Positions 28,401 to 36,997 of a stretch of 64,000 nucleotides of DNA are shown piece after piece. The notes under the pieces were generated by a model, which did not search any database, was not told the origin of the DNA, and saw only the letters and a list, made by a program, of their open reading frames with translations. Positions within the stretch are counted from its first letter, which is position 1; the number at the start of each line of letters is the position of its first letter. Source of the stretch: Sphingomonadaceae bacterium 3R27C6 (GTDB taxonomy: Bacteria; Pseudomonadota; Alphaproteobacteria; Sphingomonadales; Sphingomonadaceae); contig SCNS01000011.1 of NCBI GenBank assembly GCA_005503215.1, positions 1 to 64,000 on the forward strand. The letters run 5' to 3'. The translations under genes were made by a program, and so were the position numbers.

Positions 28401-29570
28401 TCAGCTTCGCGCCGTCAGCCATCGGCCCGCGGCGAGCGCCAGAAAGCCGACGACCAGCCCCCAGAAGGCCGAACCCAGCCCGAACAATGTCAGCCCCGAT
28501 CCGGTGGCGAGGAAGGTCAGGATCGCGGGGTCGCGGTCGGACTTTGCGGCGAACATCGACTCCATCGCGCCGAGCAGCGCAGGGATCAGCGCGACGCCCG
28601 TCAGCGCCGCGATGACCGTGGGCGGCAGCGCGAGAAAGAGGCGCACGAGCAGCGGCGAGAAGATAGCGAGCAGGAGGTAGAAGCCCGCGTAAAGTATACC
28701 GACGGTCCACCGTTTCGCGCGGTCGGGATGCGCCTCTTCGGCGGTGCAGATCGCCGCGGTGATCGCCGCGAGGTTGAGGCCGTGCGCGCCGAAAGGCGCC
28801 GCCGCGAGCCAGGCGAGCGCGCTGCCGACGATCAGCGGGCGCGGCGGCGGCGCATAACCCGCGCCGCGCAGCACGACGAGGCCGGGCAGGTTCTGCGATA
28901 CCAACGTCACAAGGAACAGCGGCACGCCGACGCTGAGGATCGCGCGCGCGTCGAAGGCGGGAGCCACGGGCATGAGCGTGCCGAAGGTCGCACCCGGCGG
29001 CAGCGGGCCGATATCGCCGCGCAGCAGCGTGAGCGTCATCCCCGCCGCGAGCGCGAGGAGCAGCGCGTAGAGCGGCAACCGCTGGCGCGCGACGACGAAG
29101 ACCGCGACGAGCAAGGTGACAAGCAACGGGTCGGCCGCGCCGAGCCCGAACAGCTTGAGGCAGAAGGGCAGGAGCACCCCCGCGAGCATCGCCGACGCGA
29201 TCGACGACGGGATGCGCTCGGCGAGCCGCCCGAGCAGCGGCACGATGCCGAGCAGGATCATCATCAACGCCGCCGAGAGGAAGATGCCGATCGCGACCGG
29301 CCATGACAGGCCGGGCGCGGCGGCGGCGAGCAGCGCCGCGCCGGGGGTCGACCAGGCGAGCACGACGGGCATGCGCAGCCGCCACGATAGCGCCGCACCC
29401 GCGACCGCGATGCCGAGGCACAGCACCGTGACCGCCGACCCCGTCTGATCGCCTGACGCGCCGAGGTTGCGCATCGCCTGGACGACGAGTGCGATCGTGC
29501 CGCCGAATCCGACGAGCGCGGCGATCAGCGCCGAGGACCAGGCCGGGACAGGGGGCAGGCTACGCAGCAT
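28401..29570 (-). CDS. BenE-family (benzoate/H+ symporter-like) transporter
   Basis: A 389-residue inner-membrane protein with eleven or twelve hydrophobic helices. The segment PFGAHGLNLAAITAAICTAEEAHPD is split across the middle and matches the hallmark of BenE transporters. The VLAWSTPGAALL motif in helix three is also typical. The family is named from benzoate uptake, but sphingomonad members near no benzoate genes may carry other solutes. It converges on the permease gene with a seven-base gap and reads in the same direction as the DUF2339 gene 30 bases upstream. Confidence 0.88.
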   Translation of the reverse strand: MLRSLPPVPAWSSALIAALVGFGGTIALVVQAMRNLGASGDQTGSAVTVLCLGIAVAGAALSWRLRMPVVLAWSTPGAALLAAAAPGLSWPVAIGIFLSAALMMILLGIVPLLGRLAERIPSSIASAMLAGVLLPFCLKLFGLGAADPLLVTLLVAVFVVARQRLPLYALLLALAAGMTLTLLRGDIGPLPPGATFGTLMPVAPAFDARAILSVGVPLFLVTLVSQNLPGLVVLRGAGYAPPPRPLIVGSALAWLAAAPFGAHGLNLAAITAAICTAEEAHPDRAKRWTVGILYAGFYLLLAIFSPLLVRLFLALPPTVIAALTGVALIPALLGAMESMFAAKSDRDPAILTFLATGSGLTLFGLGSAFWGLVVGFLALAAGRWLTARS

Positions 29571-29600
29571 CGTTTCGGTTCTCTGGCTTGTCGGAGTGGT

Positions 29601-32600
29601 TCAGGCGGGCGCTGGCGCAGCATCGCGGTCAGGGGCGAGCTGACGGCTGTAGAGCCAGCCGATCCCGATCAGGCTGAAACCGAGCGCGACGAACGAGCCG
29701 ATCCGCGCGAGCCCTTCGAGCCCCGAAGCGTCGAAGAGGAAGACCTTGCCCGCCGCGCCGATCATCAGCACCAGCGATGCGATGCGCCAGTCGTGGCGCT
29801 TGGCCCGGATACCCCACAGGAGGAAACCGAGCGCGAGCGCGAGGATGAGAATCGAGCGCAGGATATTTTCGGCCTCGGTGACGCCGGGCTGCGCGAGCAG
29901 CGATCCGTGGAAGAGCTGGCGAAGCGTCGCCCACGCAAAGCCTGCTACGAGCAGCATCGTCGCGATCTGGATCGCGCGGTCGAGCTGTGCTGGTGCCTTG
30001 GCGAACAGCGGCGGCATCCGCGTCAAACCCAGCCACGGCAGCAGGAAGAGTGGGATGAGCAGGTTGATCAGCGGCCAGCCGCCGACTGCCTGCGCCGACC
30101 ACAAGGGATTGTGCAGGATGAGGCCATAGAAAAGTGCATGCGCGGTGCCCGCGACAATCAGCGGGCGGGCGAGCCCGGTCAGCCCGCGGCTCATCGCGAA
30201 CCGGCCCGCGCCGATCAGCAACGCTTCCCAGATCAGCCGCTGAAGTATGCCCGTTTCGACGAAATCTCCGCCCGCCGTTGCGGCGAAGCCGAGGCGATAG
30301 AGCGAATGGAGGGCGACGCCGCCGACGATGGCGGCGAGGCTGAGCGCGGCGATCCGCAGCCAGCGGGGGAGCGCGTCGCGGACTAGCCAGACGGGTATCG
30401 CGAACAGCAATGCGGGAAGCAGAAGCCGCAGCAGCAACGGCTCGACCGTGAGCAGCGTGTCATCGAATTGCATCGGCATACCGACGAGCGATAGCGATGC
30501 TTTTGTCGACCAGATGGCAATCGGGAGGGCTGCCCACGTAAGGCTGAGCACGGCGAGGCTGGCCGCCGCGCCGTCGACGCGGCTGAACGGAACTTGCCGT
30601 GCGGCAAGAAGCACCGCCGCCCCGCCCAGCGCGGGAACGAGCATCAATGCGTTCGCCGGCAAGACCTGCGCGAACGCGCCGTAGGCGAACAACGCCGTAG
30701 CAATCTGGCCGAGCCGGCGCACAATGGGGCCCTCGCCGCGAACCGCGAACAGGAGCGCGGCGGCGGCAAGGCCGGCCCAGCGGACAAGCGCCATGGTGTC
30801 TGCGCCATTTGCACCCTCGATCAGCCGCGGCAGTTCGACCAAGGCGCGCGGCGTTGCCACCAGCGCGATCAGTGCGGTGCCGATGAAACCCGCTGCAACG
30901 CGTTCGATGCGGGGATCGAGCGCGGCTTTCCCGAAGAAGATCAGCGCGATTGCCACCGCAGCGATACCAAGCGGCGCCAGCCACGCGGGAATGACGAGGA
31001 GAATGGCGAGCGCGAGCAGCGCGCCCGCCGTCGCCGCGAGCCATGCGACACGACCGTCGCTTGTCCGCCCCTCGACCTTCCAGCCGCGTGCGATACCGGT
31101 CGCGGCGAGGAGCGCGCCGCCCAGAGCTATCAAGGCGAGCGCGCCGTCGGCGATGTCCCAGAAATGCCATTTCGTCAGCGGCGCGGCGGCAAGCGCGATA
31201 GCGCAAAGTTCGAGCGCCGGTCGCAGCTTTTTTGGGACGGCCCACAGCCGTATGAGGAGGGGCAATGCGTGGATGATCAGCAGCGACAGCCCGATCAGGC
31301 CGAACCAGAAGGGGGTGGGATCGGACCAGGCGACGAGCAGGGCGAGCGAGAGCAGCAGGCTGATCGTCGGAACGATCGCGAAGCCGCGCTCGCGCCACGC
31401 GAGCCATTGCCCCGCGGCGGCGATCAGCGCGAACAGCCCCCAATGGAGCGGCGCGAAGCCGCCATAGCCGACGAGCAGCGCCAGCTGGAATGCGCCGACG
31501 ATCGCCGAGGCGGCGCGCAGCAATGTCGAACGCGGCCCGTCGAACGCCATCATCGGCAGCGCGATCGCGAGGAGAAGGACGAAACCGCCGATCGAGAGCG
31601 CCCCGACGACATCGAGCGCCGCGCTCGCGAGAACCATCCACAGACCCCAGCCGATCCCGCCGATCAGCGCCGCGAGCGCGAGCCAGGGCCAGCGTCGCGC
31701 GCGCGCAACCCCTGCGAGCCCGGCGATCGTCAGCGCGAGATAGACCGCGAGCAGCGGCACATTGGGCTCGACCGCCCCGACCATCGCGGGCGCCGCGAGC
31801 CCGCCCGCGAGGCCGAGCAGCGCGCTCGGCGGCCCGAACCGGAGCGACAGGCCGAGCGCCGCGGCGGTGACGAGCGCGAGCGCGAGGAAGGCGAGCAACG
31901 GCCCGATCAACTGATAGACGTTCGCCGCGACCATGATCGCGGCGTAGAGCGTCGCGATACCCGCGCCCGAAAGCGCCTGCGGGACGCGGACGTCGCGCAA
32001 TTTCTCTTCGTTGCGCCAGGCATATTCGGCCCCGCCGATCAATGCGAGGCCGAACAACAGCCCCGTGACGATCTGCACACCGGGCGTGAAGATGCGCGCA
32101 AAGAAGCCAGCATCGATCGCATAGCGAACGATGAGCACGCCCGCGATCGCGAGCGTGAGCCCGCCGGCCCAGATCGGCAGCGTCTTCCCAAACAGATTCT
32201 CGAACCGCGACGCGAGACTGACCGGTGGTTCGGCCGGAACGGGTGCCTTTCGCGGTTTCGGCGCAGGCGCCGCGGCGACGTCGGGCAAGGGCGGCGCGCT
32301 TATGGTGTCAGGCGCCTCGACGGGATCGGCTGATCGCGCGGAGAGCGGTGTTGCCTCGGCAGCAACGGCGGGCTGACCCTGCACTGGAACGGCCGTCTCG
32401 TGGATGGCCGCCGCGACCTCGGCGGTCGCCTCGCCGGTCACCGGCGGTGCGGCCCCGCGCTGCAGCGCGCCGATCCGCCTGGCCGCTTCCAGCAGCGTCG
32501 CCTCGGCGCGCTTCAACCGGCCGCGGGTGTCCATCAACAGGATGAACAGGATGATGATGGCCAGAAACGCAAGGAAGTCGAACACGTTGATCCCTTCAGC

Positions 32601-32606
32601 CGGCAT
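29601..32606 (-). CDS. DUF2339 polytopic membrane protein
   Basis: A giant inner-membrane protein of 1001 residues. An N-terminal helix (about 9-25) and a short coiled coil are followed by an Ala/Pro-rich linker (about 50-130), then more than twenty predicted helices. The segment WAGGLTLAIAGVLIVRYAI is the DUF2339 signature. The function is unknown; nothing here shows catalytic residues. An internal GTG at codon 8 (32585) has AAGGG seven bases upstream and is a good alternative start. It may share a transcript with the BenE-like gene. Confidence 0.85.
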   Translation of the reverse strand: MPAEGINVFDFLAFLAIIILFILLMDTRGRLKRAEATLLEAARRIGALQRGAAPPVTGEATAEVAAAIHETAVPVQGQPAVAAEATPLSARSADPVEAPDTISAPPLPDVAAAPAPKPRKAPVPAEPPVSLASRFENLFGKTLPIWAGGLTLAIAGVLIVRYAIDAGFFARIFTPGVQIVTGLLFGLALIGGAEYAWRNEEKLRDVRVPQALSGAGIATLYAAIMVAANVYQLIGPLLAFLALALVTAAALGLSLRFGPPSALLGLAGGLAAPAMVGAVEPNVPLLAVYLALTIAGLAGVARARRWPWLALAALIGGIGWGLWMVLASAALDVVGALSIGGFVLLLAIALPMMAFDGPRSTLLRAASAIVGAFQLALLVGYGGFAPLHWGLFALIAAAGQWLAWRERGFAIVPTISLLLSLALLVAWSDPTPFWFGLIGLSLLIIHALPLLIRLWAVPKKLRPALELCAIALAAAPLTKWHFWDIADGALALIALGGALLAATGIARGWKVEGRTSDGRVAWLAATAGALLALAILLVIPAWLAPLGIAAVAIALIFFGKAALDPRIERVAAGFIGTALIALVATPRALVELPRLIEGANGADTMALVRWAGLAAAALLFAVRGEGPIVRRLGQIATALFAYGAFAQVLPANALMLVPALGGAAVLLAARQVPFSRVDGAAASLAVLSLTWAALPIAIWSTKASLSLVGMPMQFDDTLLTVEPLLLRLLLPALLFAIPVWLVRDALPRWLRIAALSLAAIVGGVALHSLYRLGFAATAGGDFVETGILQRLIWEALLIGAGRFAMSRGLTGLARPLIVAGTAHALFYGLILHNPLWSAQAVGGWPLINLLIPLFLLPWLGLTRMPPLFAKAPAQLDRAIQIATMLLVAGFAWATLRQLFHGSLLAQPGVTEAENILRSILILALALGFLLWGIRAKRHDWRIASLVLMIGAAGKVFLFDASGLEGLARIGSFVALGFSLIGIGWLYSRQLAPDRDAAPAPA

Positions 32607-32707
32607 CCCTAGCAGGCAGCGGAAGCAATTTCGATCTGTTTGGCAGCGTAAACGACTTTGCGCATCTCAAGGCAGGCGATGTCACCGGCCCGATACGGCA
32701 ATCGATC

Positions 32708-32740
32708 GGTCATCCTGCCGACCGGGTCGGCAGGATGACC
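32708..32740. repeat. Perfect 15-bp inverted repeat with a three-base loop
   Basis: GGTCATCCTGCCGAC (32708-32722) and GTCGGCAGGATGACC (32726-32740) pair without mismatch around CGG. It lies between the stop of the four-cysteine protein gene (32801) and the start of the DUF2339 gene, both on the minus strand. No T-run follows on either side. It could stop or stabilise the upstream transcript, or be a dispersed palindromic element. Confidence 0.6.
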
Positions 32741-32800
32741 TCATGCCGGAATTCGCCCGCGGCCGATCGCGACCGGAACGGCCGCGCCCGACAGCGTCAA

Positions 32801-33400
32801 TCAGTAAACCACGTTCCAGCCCTGGGATCCGGCGAATTGATTGGCGTAACCCCAGCACAGCAGGCCCGGCCGTTCCGCCGAGGCACCTCCCTTGGTGAGC
32901 CGGTAAAGGAGCTGGCGGCAGCGAAAGCCGCCGACGGGCTCTTCGCTGACGATGGTCAGCGACCCCTGCGATTCGGCGCCCTTCCAGCGATGGACATGGC
33001 CGATCGCGAACTCGCCCAATATATGCTTCGATCCATTATAGGGACGCGGTGTTTCGTCGCGCGGAAAGACCGGCCAGCCATCATAGGCATAGCCGCCTTC
33101 GCAGCTGGTGCAGCGCACCTTTCCGAAATCGTCATAGGCCTTCTTCACGGCGGCGAAGCCGTCGGGATCGGGCAACTCGCTCGGATATGCAATCTTGGGC
33201 GACGATGCCTTTTTGGCAGGCGCAGGCGCCGTGGCTTTTCCTCCTGACGGCGTATCCGCGGGGGCCGTTTCCTCGCCGACCTGCTTCGGCGCCTCGGCGA
33301 TGCGGTCGGCAATCCGCTTGAGGAAGCCTTGGCCGAGGGTCGGCGTGGGCAATGCCAGGAGAAGCGCGGCACAGCCGGCCGCCGGGATCAGGGTTCGCAT
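32801..33400 (-). CDS. Secreted four-cysteine protein P1 (paralogue of the gene at 40990)
   Basis: I do not recognise a named family. The 199-residue product has a signal peptide cleaved near residue 23, then QGFLKRIADR, a low-complexity Ala/Pro/Lys linker and a folded C-terminal domain. The four Cys are Cys97 and Cys100 (CTSCEGG), Cys161 (GFRCR) and Cys182 (PGLLC); two disulfides are likely. The motifs GHVHRW and GGASAERPGL recur almost unchanged in the 219-residue protein at 40990-41649, so the two are clearly homologous. It should act in the periplasm or outside. It is the last gene on the minus side of the two-component locus. Confidence 0.8.
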   Translation of the reverse strand: MRTLIPAAGCAALLLALPTPTLGQGFLKRIADRIAEAPKQVGEETAPADTPSGGKATAPAPAKKASSPKIAYPSELPDPDGFAAVKKAYDDFGKVRCTSCEGGYAYDGWPVFPRDETPRPYNGSKHILGEFAIGHVHRWKGAESQGSLTIVSEEPVGGFRCRQLLYRLTKGGASAERPGLLCWGYANQFAGSQGWNVVY

Positions 33401-33490
33401 GACATTTCCTTATTCTCAACGCGAGCGTCCGGAAGACGGGGCCGGGCGCCTGGGAAAGGCCGGTATCGGCCGATTTTTGGTGAGCGTGGC

Positions 33491-33527
33491 GGAGTGCCGG
33501 GGAAGGGGGCTATCCCGCCGGCACTCC
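33491..33527 (-). terminator. Hairpin after the repeat-protein gene
   Basis: GGAGTGCCGG (33491-33500) pairs perfectly with CCGGCACTCC (33518-33527) across a 17-base loop. It begins 13 bases after the stop of the small repeat-protein gene and lies upstream of P1. There is no T-run, so intrinsic termination is uncertain. Confidence 0.4.
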
Positions 33528-33540
33528 TTTGCCGACGCGA

Positions 33541-33690
33541 TCAGCCTTCGGGCTTCGCTTCGGCTTTCGCGCGGGCTTCGGGTTTCGCTTCGGCCTTGGC
33601 GCGCGCCTCGGGCTTTGCTTCGGCTTTCGCACGCGCCTCGGGCTTGGCCTCGGCCTTGGCGTGCGCTTCGGGCTTGGCTTCGGCCTTGGC
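33541..33690 (-). repeat. Five tandem 30-bp units inside the repeat-protein gene
   Basis: Units at 33541-33570, 33571-33600, 33601-33630, 33631-33660 and 33661-33690 differ mainly at third codon positions, so the encoded decapeptide is kept while the DNA drifts. That pattern suggests selection on the peptide repeat. Unit number may vary between strains. Confidence 0.8.
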
Positions 33691-33750
33691 CAGCGCGGGC
33701 ATCGGCAGGCCGAGCGCGATCGCCGCGGCGAGGAAGGGGAGTTTGCTCAT
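33541..33750 (-). CDS. Small secreted Lys/Glu/Ala/Pro-repeat protein
   Basis: A 69-residue product with a clear signal peptide (MSKLPFLAAAIALGLPMPALA). The whole mature part is about five copies of the ten-residue unit AKAEAKPEAR. ATG 33750 has GGAG eight bases upstream, and the hairpin downstream supports an independent gene. The mature chain should be extended and highly charged with roughly balanced Lys and Glu; it may bind polyanions, the wall or a partner, but no function can be assigned. It sits between P1 and the two-component genes on the same strand. Confidence 0.65.
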   Translation of the reverse strand: MSKLPFLAAAIALGLPMPALAKAEAKPEAHAKAEAKPEARAKAEAKPEARAKAEAKPEARAKAEAKPEG

Positions 33751-33969
33751 AATATGGCTCCATAGTCGGTGAAGGTTAAGCAGAGGGACCGGCCTCGCGC
33801 TTGGACGTGGCGCGGGACAGGCAGGTCGTCTCCGCTCGCGGCTCGATGCCGCAACCGTCACGCTATGGGCGTGTGGAGGCTCGCGCCCCGCGCTTGCTTC
33901 GAAACCGGATCGCCGTGCGACATGGCCGCTGCCGCGTCGACCAAAGCGGACACCGGCGCGACGAAGGCG

Positions 33970-34716
33970 TCAGGACAGGCCGAGCCGGTCGAGCACGGCG
34001 CGGACATAGCTCGGCCCGACCTGCACGATCGCGCCATCCTCCATTTCGAGCGCGATGAGCCCTTTGCCGAGCCGCTGCACGGCTTTCACCAGCGCGGGCC
34101 GGATGAAGGTCGACCGATGCACGCGCATCAGTTGCTGCGGATCCAGCAGTTGCTCCAGCGCCGTCATCGAAATGCGGTGGATGTAGCTGCGCGTCGAGGT
34201 GTGGAGCAGCACATAGTCGCGCGCGGCCTCGACCCATTCGATCTGGATGATGGGGAGGCGGAGGTTGCCGCTGGCGACCTGGACCCAGATCGCCTCTTCG
34301 CGCGTTTCCGCCGGCGGGGCGCCCGCAATCCGGTCGACCGCATCGCGCATCGCCCGCCGCCGCCGCGCCCGCTCGACCGCCTGGCGCAGCCGGTCGAAAC
34401 GCACGGGCTTCAAGAGATAGTCGGCGGCATCGACTTCGAACGCGTCGGGTGCATATTGTTCGAAGGCGGTGACGAAGATGATTTCGGGTCGCGGATCGGC
34501 GACCAGATCGGCGGCGACGCGGATGCCGCTCTTTTGCGGCATCGAGATGTCGAGCATCACGAGGTCGGGCCTGAGCGCCGCGATCCGCGCTTCGGCCTCG
34601 TCACCGGTCGAAGCCGTCCCCACGACCTCGACATCGTCGATGTCGCCGAACAGCGTTTCGAGGCGCCGCAGCGCCAGCGGCTCGTCGTCGACGAGCAGGA
34701 CGTGAAGCGCGCTCAT
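33970..34716 (-). CDS. LytTR-family response regulator
   Basis: A 248-residue regulator. The receiver domain (1-120) has the acidic pair Asp10/Asp11, phosphoacceptor Asp56 in MLDISMP and the Lys of LLKPV. A LytTR DNA-binding domain follows at about 140-246 (IIQIEWVEAARDYVLLHT, RVHRSTFI). It is phosphorylated by the adjacent kinase, whose gene overlaps it by four bases. LytTR proteins bind paired direct repeats, and such a pair exists in the divergent promoter at 35858-35898. Its likely targets are therefore its own operon and the secreted-protein operon across the gap. Confidence 0.92.
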   Translation of the reverse strand: MSALHVLLVDDEPLALRRLETLFGDIDDVEVVGTASTGDEAEARIAALRPDLVMLDISMPQKSGIRVAADLVADPRPEIIFVTAFEQYAPDAFEVDAADYLLKPVRFDRLRQAVERARRRRAMRDAVDRIAGAPPAETREEAIWVQVASGNLRLPIIQIEWVEAARDYVLLHTSTRSYIHRISMTALEQLLDPQQLMRVHRSTFIRPALVKAVQRLGKGLIALEMEDGAIVQVGPSYVRAVLDRLGLS

Positions 34717-35807
34717 GCCGCGAGCTCGTCGCTGCGCCGTTCGAGCGGCAGGCGCGCGATCGCGAGGAAACCGCGTTCGCGTTTCAGCGTTTCGAGGCTG
34801 CCCCTGCTGCCATAGAGCGTCTCGAGCCGCTGGCGGACGTTGGCGATGCCGACGCCGGTGCCGGGCCGTGCGTCCTTTTCCTGCCCGGCGCCATCGTCCT
34901 CGACCGATACGAGCAGCATATCGTCGTCGCTCGACGCTTCGACCCTGATCGTCACCGGCACTGCGGACGGTGCGAGCGCATATTTGATCGCATTCTCGAT
35001 CAGCGGCTGGAGGAGGAAGCCCGGCACCAGCGCACTGTTGAGCGCGGGCGGACAGACAAATTCGACCGCGAGCCGCTCACCGAAGCGGACGCTCTCGATC
35101 TCGAGATAATGTTGCAGCGTCGCGAGCTCGTCCTCGAGCGGCAGCAAGGCGTCGGGTTCGGATGACAATGTCGCGCGCAGGAATTCGGACAGCTTGGCGA
35201 GCATCGCATCGGCGGTGCGATATTCTTTCGTGACGATCAGCGACGAGATCGCGTTGAGCGTGTTGAACAGGAAATGCGGGTTGAGCTGATAGCGTAGCGC
35301 CGCGAGGCTGGCGGCGCTCGCGGCGGCCTCGGCGCGGCTGGCGGCTTCGCGCGCGACGGCCAGCTCCAGTTCGCGTTCGCGCGTCAGCTTGTTCGCCTCG
35401 ATCACCGAAAACGCTGCGCCGAGCAATGCGAACTGCCAGATGAGCGCGATGAAATTATTGGTCGCGCGGAGGCCGAAGGGCGCGGCCATTTGCGACGATA
35501 CGACGAGCCGGCCGATCCACTCCCCCGATGCCGCATCGATCAAGGCCAGCATGCCCGAGGCGAGGCACACGGAAGCGCCCATTGCAGCAAGGCGTACAGC
35601 CATGTTGCGGTGGCGCGTTTTCCGTACCGTCCAATAGACACCCCAGGACAACAGCGTTCCCATCACGCAGATGTTGGTCACCGAAACGATGACGTAGGTG
35701 CTGGCGCCGCTGAAGATATGATACGGAATGAGGTAGAGCACGCCGGACAGGGTCCAGGTCGCGATGACCAGCGAAATGGTCTGACGATGTTCGGGCTTTA
35801 GTGGCAT
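34713..35807 (-). CDS. LytS/YehU-type sensor histidine kinase
   Basis: Inner-membrane kinase of 364 residues. Four membrane helices (about 10-28, 36-60, 70-90 and 118-136) are followed by a short Ala/Glu coiled coil and a His_kinase domain with phospho-acceptor His178 in LNPHFLFNTLNA. The ATPase part has the N-box region LLQPLIENAIKYAL and a glycine box (GTGVGIANVRQRL). There is no large extracellular sensor, so it probably senses a membrane or small-molecule cue. The gene begins 205 bases from the divergent operon. Confidence 0.9.
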   Translation of the reverse strand: MPLKPEHRQTISLVIATWTLSGVLYLIPYHIFSGASTYVIVSVTNICVMGTLLSWGVYWTVRKTRHRNMAVRLAAMGASVCLASGMLALIDAASGEWIGRLVVSSQMAAPFGLRATNNFIALIWQFALLGAAFSVIEANKLTRERELELAVAREAASRAEAAASAASLAALRYQLNPHFLFNTLNAISSLIVTKEYRTADAMLAKLSEFLRATLSSEPDALLPLEDELATLQHYLEIESVRFGERLAVEFVCPPALNSALVPGFLLQPLIENAIKYALAPSAVPVTIRVEASSDDDMLLVSVEDDGAGQEKDARPGTGVGIANVRQRLETLYGSRGSLETLKRERGFLAIARLPLERRSDELAA

Positions 35808-35857
35808 GGCAATTCCAATGTGTAGTTCGCGCCGAGCATAAGGGAAGTGGGCGCGAT

Positions 35858-35898
35858 TGACGTCCTTGCTCGTCGCACTGATGTCCGTCTTCGTCGCG
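35858..35898. promoter_or_regulatory. Candidate LytTR-regulator site: two direct repeats 21 bp apart
   Basis: TGACGTCCTTGCTCGTCGCA (35858-35877) and TGATGTCCGTCTTCGTCGCG (35879-35898) agree at 15 of 20 positions and repeat with a 21-bp period, two turns of B-DNA. LytTR regulators (AgrA, AlgR, VirR) are known to bind two direct repeats on one DNA face. The site lies in the gap between the kinase gene and the secreted-protein operon. Binding is inferred. Confidence 0.45.
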
Positions 35899-36012
35899 CC
35901 GGATCATGCCCGGCGACACCCGATCCGCCTTGGTCGCAGGCTGATGGAACAGCCGCCCGAGGCCCGATAGCCGACCTCCATTCGCGGCACCGTGCCGCCA
36001 AGGAGACACGCT

Positions 36013-36978
36013 ATGGCGTATCGTTATCGCGCAGGCCTTGCCGCCTTCGGGCTGCTTGGCACGCTTATTCTCGTCGAGGCGCGCGTGACCGCCGCTGGAC
36101 CGACGACATCTGTTGCTGCGCCCGCGGCGACGGAGCAGCCGCTCGAAATACTCCCGTCGGGTCATCCCGTTGTCCTTGTGAGCATCGATGGCTCGGCGCC
36201 CAGGCGCTTCGTCATCGACACCGCGGCGAGCAGCACCACGATCATGCCGAAACTGCGCGCCGAAATGCCCGGGCTCGTCGCCAAAATGTCGGACGACCCG
36301 CTCGATGGCGCGGCGGGGCGGAGCGATGTCGAAACGGCGGTGGTCAAACAGGTTGAGGTCGCCGGGCATGTCTTCCGTTCGCCCGAACTGATGCTGCTTC
36401 CCCCCGGGCCGACCGACCGGCTTGGCACCGACGGGATATTGGGCGCCGACATCATCGCCGACTTCGCAGTCGAGCTGGACATGCCCGGTCGCCGCTGGCG
36501 CATGACGCGCAAGGTCGAGGCCGGAATGCTCGACGGGCTTCCGGTGTCGGTTCCTTTCGTGCTCGACGACATGCGCGCGCCGCGGCTGACGATCCGCCTC
36601 GATGGCGTCGAAGTGCCCGCGATCCTCGACACCGGCGCGCGCGGGACGATCATCAACTGGGCCGCTGCGAAAGCGATTGGACTTTCTCCCGATAGCCCGG
36701 GGCTTGCCAAGGCATCGGATATCAAGGGCGCGACGAACCATGCGACCGCAAGCGTCGAAGCGCCGATCGACGCGCTGACGATCGGCGAAGCGAAGGTCGA
36801 GGGCCGCAAGGTGCGGATCGCCGACCTGTCGGTGTTCAAGGTGCTCGGGTTCACCCTCGACCAGCCCGCGGTGATCCTGGGCATCGACATGTTCGCCGAC
36901 CGGCGTTTCGTCATCGATCATCCGGGGCTGCGTCTGCACATCTCGCCGCCGGCCGCGCCGGCCCCGAAACAGCCCTGA
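36013..36978 (+). CDS. Secreted retropepsin-like aspartic protease homologue
   Basis: A 321-residue exported protein with a hydrophobic N-terminus (9-28) and two aspartyl-protease-like halves. The first has VIDTAASSTTI (Asp69; DTA instead of DTG) and the later GADIIADFAVELD. The second has ILDTGARGTIIN (Asp206, DTG) and LGIDMFADRRFVIDH. The twin-lobed layout allows an intramolecular active site, though the first motif is non-canonical. ATG 36013 has AGGAG eight bases upstream. It is the first gene of the five-gene operon facing the LytTR pair. Proteolysis of a neighbour product or a host peptide is plausible but unproven. Confidence 0.8.
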   Translation: MAYRYRAGLAAFGLLGTLILVEARVTAAGPTTSVAAPAATEQPLEILPSGHPVVLVSIDGSAPRRFVIDTAASSTTIMPKLRAEMPGLVAKMSDDPLDGAAGRSDVETAVVKQVEVAGHVFRSPELMLLPPGPTDRLGTDGILGADIIADFAVELDMPGRRWRMTRKVEAGMLDGLPVSVPFVLDDMRAPRLTIRLDGVEVPAILDTGARGTIINWAAAKAIGLSPDSPGLAKASDIKGATNHATASVEAPIDALTIGEAKVEGRKVRIADLSVFKVLGFTLDQPAVILGIDMFADRRFVIDHPGLRLHISPPAAPAPKQP

Positions 36979-36997
36979 TCGTCGAGGGAACAGCAGC

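Noticed and set aside
30594..32333. A 579-codon plus-strand frame
   Set aside because: It is antisense to the DUF2339 gene and is made of Arg/Glu/Gln/Pro-rich sequence typical of a GC-rich shadow frame.
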